64,000 nt of DNA, taken from contig NZ_BLZR01000001.1 of NCBI RefSeq assembly GCF_014193895.1, forward strand, positions 2,852,001-2,916,000, written 5' to 3'. Positions 60,166 to 64,000 of the stretch are shown in pieces. Positions within the stretch are counted from its first letter, which is position 1, and every line of letters begins with the position of its first letter. Position numbers and translations under genes: made by a program. Under the pieces are notes generated by a model. It was not told the origin of the DNA, searched no databases, and worked only from the letters and a program-made list of their open reading frames with translations. Origin of the DNA: Clostridium fungisolvens (GTDB lineage: Bacteria > Bacillota > Clostridia > Clostridiales > Clostridiaceae).

Positions 60166-62631
60166 TTACCTCTCCTTTGCTGCTTCTGTTGATATTTTTT
60201 CTACTTTACTAGCACTCTTTATCTTGTTATTCTTAAGCATTTTCCTTCTTTCCTTTAAAAAGTGATTTAACCCTTTAAAGAAGTGTCCATTTGCCATCAT
60301 CAGTATGCCATCAACCATAGGCATATTTATAACCCCACCTGTCATTCTGGCAATTCCCCTGAATGGCATATGATAAATAGACATCATTATAATATTGGCA
60401 GTTTTTCTCTTTCCTATTTTTCTTAAGAACCAATAGGCAAAAGAAATCAGCTTAAATGCAAATCGAGCTACAGCTCCCTTTGCATATTGACACTGTGCAA
60501 CCGTATCATTATAACCAAGAGGTTTGCTCCTATCCCATTTAGCTTCAGGTAGCTTTTTTTCAATAAGGGCTTCAAACTCATCTTCACTAACATTTTTTAC
60601 TTCTCCTGAAAAATAAGATGGAAGTTTATATTTATCATAAGGAAGAGAAGCCCCAGTACCCTCTATAAAAATGACATCTGTAAGTTTTATATCTCTACTT
60701 GATGCACCAACCATAATTTCATAATCTGCTTCTTCTACTTCCCACTTATTGGTTTTTACGTTAAAATAACGGAAGGTTTTATCGTCAAAAGGTATAGTAA
60801 CTTTCTTTGTCTCACCAGCATTAATAAATACCTTAATAAAGCCTTTTAACTCCTTTGCTGGCCTAAAGATATTCTTTGACGTACAGCCTATATAAAGCTG
60901 TGCAACTTCTTTTCCTGCAAATTTTCCGATGTTTTTTATCTTAAAAGTTACTCCCTCTCTGTTAACCTCTATATCCGAATATTCAAATGTTGTGTAGTTT
61001 AATCCATATCCAAAAGGAAAGAGAACCTCTATATCTGCTGTATCATAGTAACGATATCCAATATATATACCTTCTCTATATTCTACAGTAACTTCCTTTC
61101 CTGGAAAGTTGTTAAAAGATGGTGTATCTTCATAAGAAATTGGATAGGTTTCTGCTAATTTCCCTGATGGGTTCACATCACCTGATATAATCCTAAGCAT
61201 AGCTCTTGCTCCAGCCTGCCCACCCAGATATCCATGTAATAATCCTTTTACCTTATAAATCCACGGCATCTCAACTACTGAACCACAGGAGAGAACTGCA
61301 ATTATATTTGAATTTACTTTACTTACCTCTTCTAATAGGTCGATTTGATTCTGTGGTAACTTCATGTTTTGTCTGTCTAAACCTTCTGCCTCAGTAGCTT
61401 CATCTAAACCTAGATATAAAAGTACTACTTCTGCTTTTTGTGCAAGCTCGCAGGCCTCCCTAATCAGTTTAGAACTTTTCTTTCCATATCTCTTAAAACC
61501 AGGTGCATATCCTAGGCTTACAATACCTGATTCATCTAAACATTCAAAAGTCTTATCCAATTTTGTTGGATTAACCACTGAAGAACCTGCTCCTTGATAT
61601 CTTGGATTCTTTGCAAAATCCCCAATGACCCCAACCTTTGTTCCTGGTTTTAGAGGCAAGATATTTTTTTCATTCTTAAGCAACACAATAGATTCCTCGG
61701 CTGCAAGCTGAGCCATTCTGTGGTTCTTGTCTAAATTAAAATCCTCACTAGATTGCTTGAATACATCTTCAGTAGTAAAAATCAAATCCAGTATTCTATC
61801 TACACATTCATCTAGTACCTCTTCTTTTATTTCTCCACTCCTAATAGAGTTTTCTATATCAATGTTTGTCTCTCCACCGGTAGTAGGCATTTCTAACTCG
61901 TTGCCTGCAAGAAGCCCTGCTACACGGTCATTGCTGCCCCCCCAGTCGGTAACTACCACACCTTTATATCCCCATTCATCACGTAGAATATCTTGCATTA
62001 AGTGAAGATTTTCGTTTGCATAGGTACCGTTGAGCATATTGTAGGAAGACATTACAGCTTTTGTACCACCTTCTTTTATTGCCATCTCAAAGGCAGTGAG
62101 GTATATCTCTCTCAATGTTCTTTCATCTACAATAGTATCAATAGCCATTCTTCTTTCTTCCTGATTATTTACAGCAAAGTGTTTAACGCAAGCTGAAATA
62201 CCCTTAGATTGTATACCTTTGATGTAATTGGCTGCCATTTTCCCAGCTAGATATGGATCCTCACTGAAGTACTCAAAGTTTCTTCCACACAAGGGGTTTC
62301 TTTTCATATTTATGCCTGGTCCAAGAAGCACATTAACCTTCAGTGATACTGCCTCTTCTCCCAGAAACTCTCCTAGTTTTTCCCCAAGTCCTTGGTTCCA
62401 ACTGTTAGCAATTGTTGCCGCTGTAGGAAAACAAGTAGAAGGAATACTAGGATTTAATCCGAGATGGTCTGCTGCAGCTGCCTGTTTTCTGATACCATGA
62501 GGTCCATCAGATAAGAACATACTATTTATACCCAAACGCTGAATATCCATAGACTGCCAAAAATCCTTCCCGGACATAAGAGATGCTTTCTCTTCTAAAG
62601 TCATTTTTTCGATTAATTTTCTATATTTCAT
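60166..62631 (-). CDS. GH3-family glycoside hydrolase, beta-glucosidase-like
   Basis: This 821-residue cytosolic protein has the N-terminal TIM barrel with nucleophile Asp229 in VVVTDWGGSND and the conserved Lys150-His151 in CVKHFAVNNQE, then the C-terminal alpha/beta domain (VGVIGDFAKNPRYQGAGSSVV near 335) and a fibronectin-III-like module near 560-640. An extra helical tail of about 150 residues follows (SFAYWFLRKIGKRKTANIIMMSIYHMPFRGIARMTGGVINMPMVDGILMMANGHFFKGLNHFLKERRK). No signal peptide. AAGGGAAGG precedes the ATG. It is the first gene of a unit with GtrA and GT2; the activity is inferred from the family. Confidence 0.9.
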   Translation of the reverse strand: MKYRKLIEKMTLEEKASLMSGKDFWQSMDIQRLGINSMFLSDGPHGIRKQAAAADHLGLNPSIPSTCFPTAATIANSWNQGLGEKLGEFLGEEAVSLKVNVLLGPGINMKRNPLCGRNFEYFSEDPYLAGKMAANYIKGIQSKGISACVKHFAVNNQEERRMAIDTIVDERTLREIYLTAFEMAIKEGGTKAVMSSYNMLNGTYANENLHLMQDILRDEWGYKGVVVTDWGGSNDRVAGLLAGNELEMPTTGGETNIDIENSIRSGEIKEEVLDECVDRILDLIFTTEDVFKQSSEDFNLDKNHRMAQLAAEESIVLLKNEKNILPLKPGTKVGVIGDFAKNPRYQGAGSSVVNPTKLDKTFECLDESGIVSLGYAPGFKRYGKKSSKLIREACELAQKAEVVLLYLGLDEATEAEGLDRQNMKLPQNQIDLLEEVSKVNSNIIAVLSCGSVVEMPWIYKVKGLLHGYLGGQAGARAMLRIISGDVNPSGKLAETYPISYEDTPSFNNFPGKEVTVEYREGIYIGYRYYDTADIEVLFPFGYGLNYTTFEYSDIEVNREGVTFKIKNIGKFAGKEVAQLYIGCTSKNIFRPAKELKGFIKVFINAGETKKVTIPFDDKTFRYFNVKTNKWEVEEADYEIMVGASSRDIKLTDVIFIEGTGASLPYDKYKLPSYFSGEVKNVSEDEFEALIEKKLPEAKWDRSKPLGYNDTVAQCQYAKGAVARFAFKLISFAYWFLRKIGKRKTANIIMMSIYHMPFRGIARMTGGVINMPMVDGILMMANGHFFKGLNHFLKERRKMLKNNKIKSASKVEKISTEAAKER

Positions 62632-62860
62632 AAAATCCTTCCCTTTTATATTTCAGGTGGTAGCTTTCGGTATCCTTTACGAAAACCTAAGTCATGCATG
62701 TTTGATAATCGTGGATTGTAGCGATTGTCGCAACATACATAATTTAATAGTTGACGTTGGATACCTATAAAGAAGCTACTACCAAAAAACTTAAACCTAA
62801 TTTTTATATTGTCATTCTGGCTTTTATATTTTAAATATTTATTATTGCACGTAATCTTTG

Positions 62861-63944
62861 TTACTGTAAGTTTGCAACTTTTTCTTTTCGTTTGTGTAAA
62901 AAGCATCTATAAAGAGAAAATAAACAAGCTACATAAATCACTACACTACCTACAATCAATAGTATCTCCCATAAAGGTAGTGATGTATCTGCTTTAAGAT
63001 GATTAGTGTTAGATACTGCATATAAAATATTATGAGCTCTTTCTCTCATTAAGGAGACAGTATACGCCTTATTTGTATCAACTGAAGGGCCTTGTGTTCC
63101 AATTCCTTGTAACCAAAGGTCATTGCCTGCTCTAATACCAGCATTCATATTCATGTAATAAGTGGAATCTCCACCTTTCATTGGAACGTAAGCATCTGAT
63201 TCACAAACTCCGCGATATCCCCACTCATTTCTTAATAAATCTGTCAATAATGCAAATGAACTACCTGTCCAAGTTGCTCCAATACGATTAAAGCTTGTCA
63301 TAATTGCTCTATTATCACTTGTTTTAACAGCGATTTCAAATGGTCTTAGATAAATTTCTCTAATTGACTGTTCATTAGCCCATGTGTATAAACCATCGAC
63401 ATTTCTAGCAGTTTCCTGCTCATTTAATGCAAAATGTTTAACCATTGCCACTAACTTATTATCATAGCATCCCTGAATAACTTTTGCAGACATTGTACCT
63501 GAAATCAAAGGATCTTCAGAGAAATATTCGCAATCACGTCCTCCGTAAGGAGTTCTGTGTGTATTAGCTCCAGGAGCATACCATATTGAAACATTGGTAG
63601 CATTAGCTTCTTGTCATACAGCTAAACCAAACTCATGAGCCAACTCTTTATTCCATGTGCTAGCTATACATACTTCATTAGGATATGCATAACATGGATC
63701 CGAAGCTTTGGCACCATTATAGGCATAAGCAGCAGTAATTCCAACACTTTCAAAACCTTTTTTTAAGGATGCAGCCTTACCTGTATCAGCACTGCCTGAC
63801 CCAGATCCGGAAACAAAAGTATGTGCTGATGCATAGCCAAATAGATTTATCTTAGAAACATTCTTAAGAGAGAGTGAATTAAATAAGAATAATGCATATA
63901 ACTAAGCAAATAACTTTCTCAAATTGTTATTTTTCTTTTTTCAT
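62861..63944 (-). pseudogene. decayed membrane-anchored GH3 gene (permuted domain order)
   Basis: From ATG 63944, with AAGGAGAGGG upstream, the frame breaks after MKKEK. Read through, the DNA gives NVSKINLFGYASAHTF, then SADTGKAASLKKGFESVGITAA, which is the start of a GH3 C-terminal domain. This runs straight into YPNEVCIASTWNKELAHEFGLAV, part of a GH3 N-terminal barrel, so several hundred residues are missing. An in-frame TGA then precedes QEANATNVSIWYAPGANTH. From about 63508 an open frame continues to 62861 with YKGV-type barrel motif GVCESDAYVP and a C-terminal membrane helix (LPLWEILLIVGSVVIYVACLF). The order, C-domain before barrel with a C-terminal anchor, is that of large clostridial membrane GH3 proteins. 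The 62632-62860 gap holds a short residual frame of unknown origin. Confidence 0.8.
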
Positions 63945-64000
63945 AGAAAAAAATACACCCTCTCCTTTTTAATTCTATTCAAAGTGTCTTGTACTATTTT

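Noticed and set aside
62646..62906. Minus-strand 86-codon frame after the decayed GH3 gene
   Set aside because: It overlaps the pseudogene end in another frame and lacks a plausible start. Its C-terminal part may be a remnant of another gene, but I could not assign it.
63614..63619. In-frame TGA in the GH3 remnant as a selenocysteine codon
   Set aside because: GH3 enzymes have no catalytic Cys at this site, no SECIS-like stem follows, and the gene carries other disabling changes.

Overview
The window comes from a low-GC, endospore-forming Firmicute, most likely a saccharolytic Clostridium. The evidence is the very AT-rich intergenic DNA, purine-rich GGAGG ribosome binding sites, a complete gerA-type germination operon, several PTS sugar operons and clostridial-type small regulators. 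No rRNA, tRNA, CRISPR array or intact insertion sequence was seen, and the species cannot be named from this window.

Layout. (1) 1-5885: a minus-strand beta-glucoside PTS operon reading regulator, IIC, IIB, IIA, ChbG/YdjC-like deacetylase, then the first 18 codons of a GH1 phospho-beta-glucosidase cut by the window edge. (2) 6227-10890: a MerR-controlled set (tautomerase, iron-sulfur flavoprotein, MATE pump, flavodoxin, orphan IIB-like protein, two MerR genes). Four of its promoters have the stretched 19-bp spacer typical of MerR control. (3) 11059-21543: an alpha/beta hydrolase, a second LevR-like regulator, a DUF3284-like protein, a second PTS (IIA, IIB, IIC), two tandem GH1 enzymes and a small kinase-like protein. 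(4) 21663-35419: mainly single-gene transporter, regulator and acetyltransferase units, many in divergent pairs (Lrp/CMD, WYL/GyrI-like, LysE/LysR) or next to their regulator (MFS/TetR). (5) 35432-42246: a DUF2975-XRE-DUF4173 membrane operon, a cytoplasmic GH106-like glycosidase with a PTS IIBC, and a divergent AraC regulator. (6) 42261-54151: housekeeping and accessory genes (KptA, a radical SAM protein, an ABC-F ATPase, methyltransferases, a YdcZ-type transporter), a 51-residue Cys-rich protein and a broken VOC gene. (7) 54217-58179: gerA-gerB-gerC. (8) 58324-63944: a GH3 / GtrA-like / glycosyltransferase operon next to a decayed GH3 gene.

How the genes work together. In the two Lac-family PTS operons, sugar is imported and phosphorylated by IIA-IIB-IIC and cleaved by GH1 enzymes that carry the phosphate-binding signature. 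Each operon has a LevR-architecture regulator (wHTH, AAA+, PRD, EIIA, EIIB-like, PRD). Both regulators lack the GAFTGA sigma-54 loop, and one has also lost the Walker A lysine. The promoters visible here are sigma-A type with dyads upstream, so these look like PTS-sensing regulators that no longer use sigma-54.

The strongest unexplained signal is a dispersed family of about 95-bp imperfect palindromes (eight copies). They sit in intergenic or intercistronic positions, often inside sugar operons. One copy lies in the loop of a terminator hairpin, and two lie side by side.
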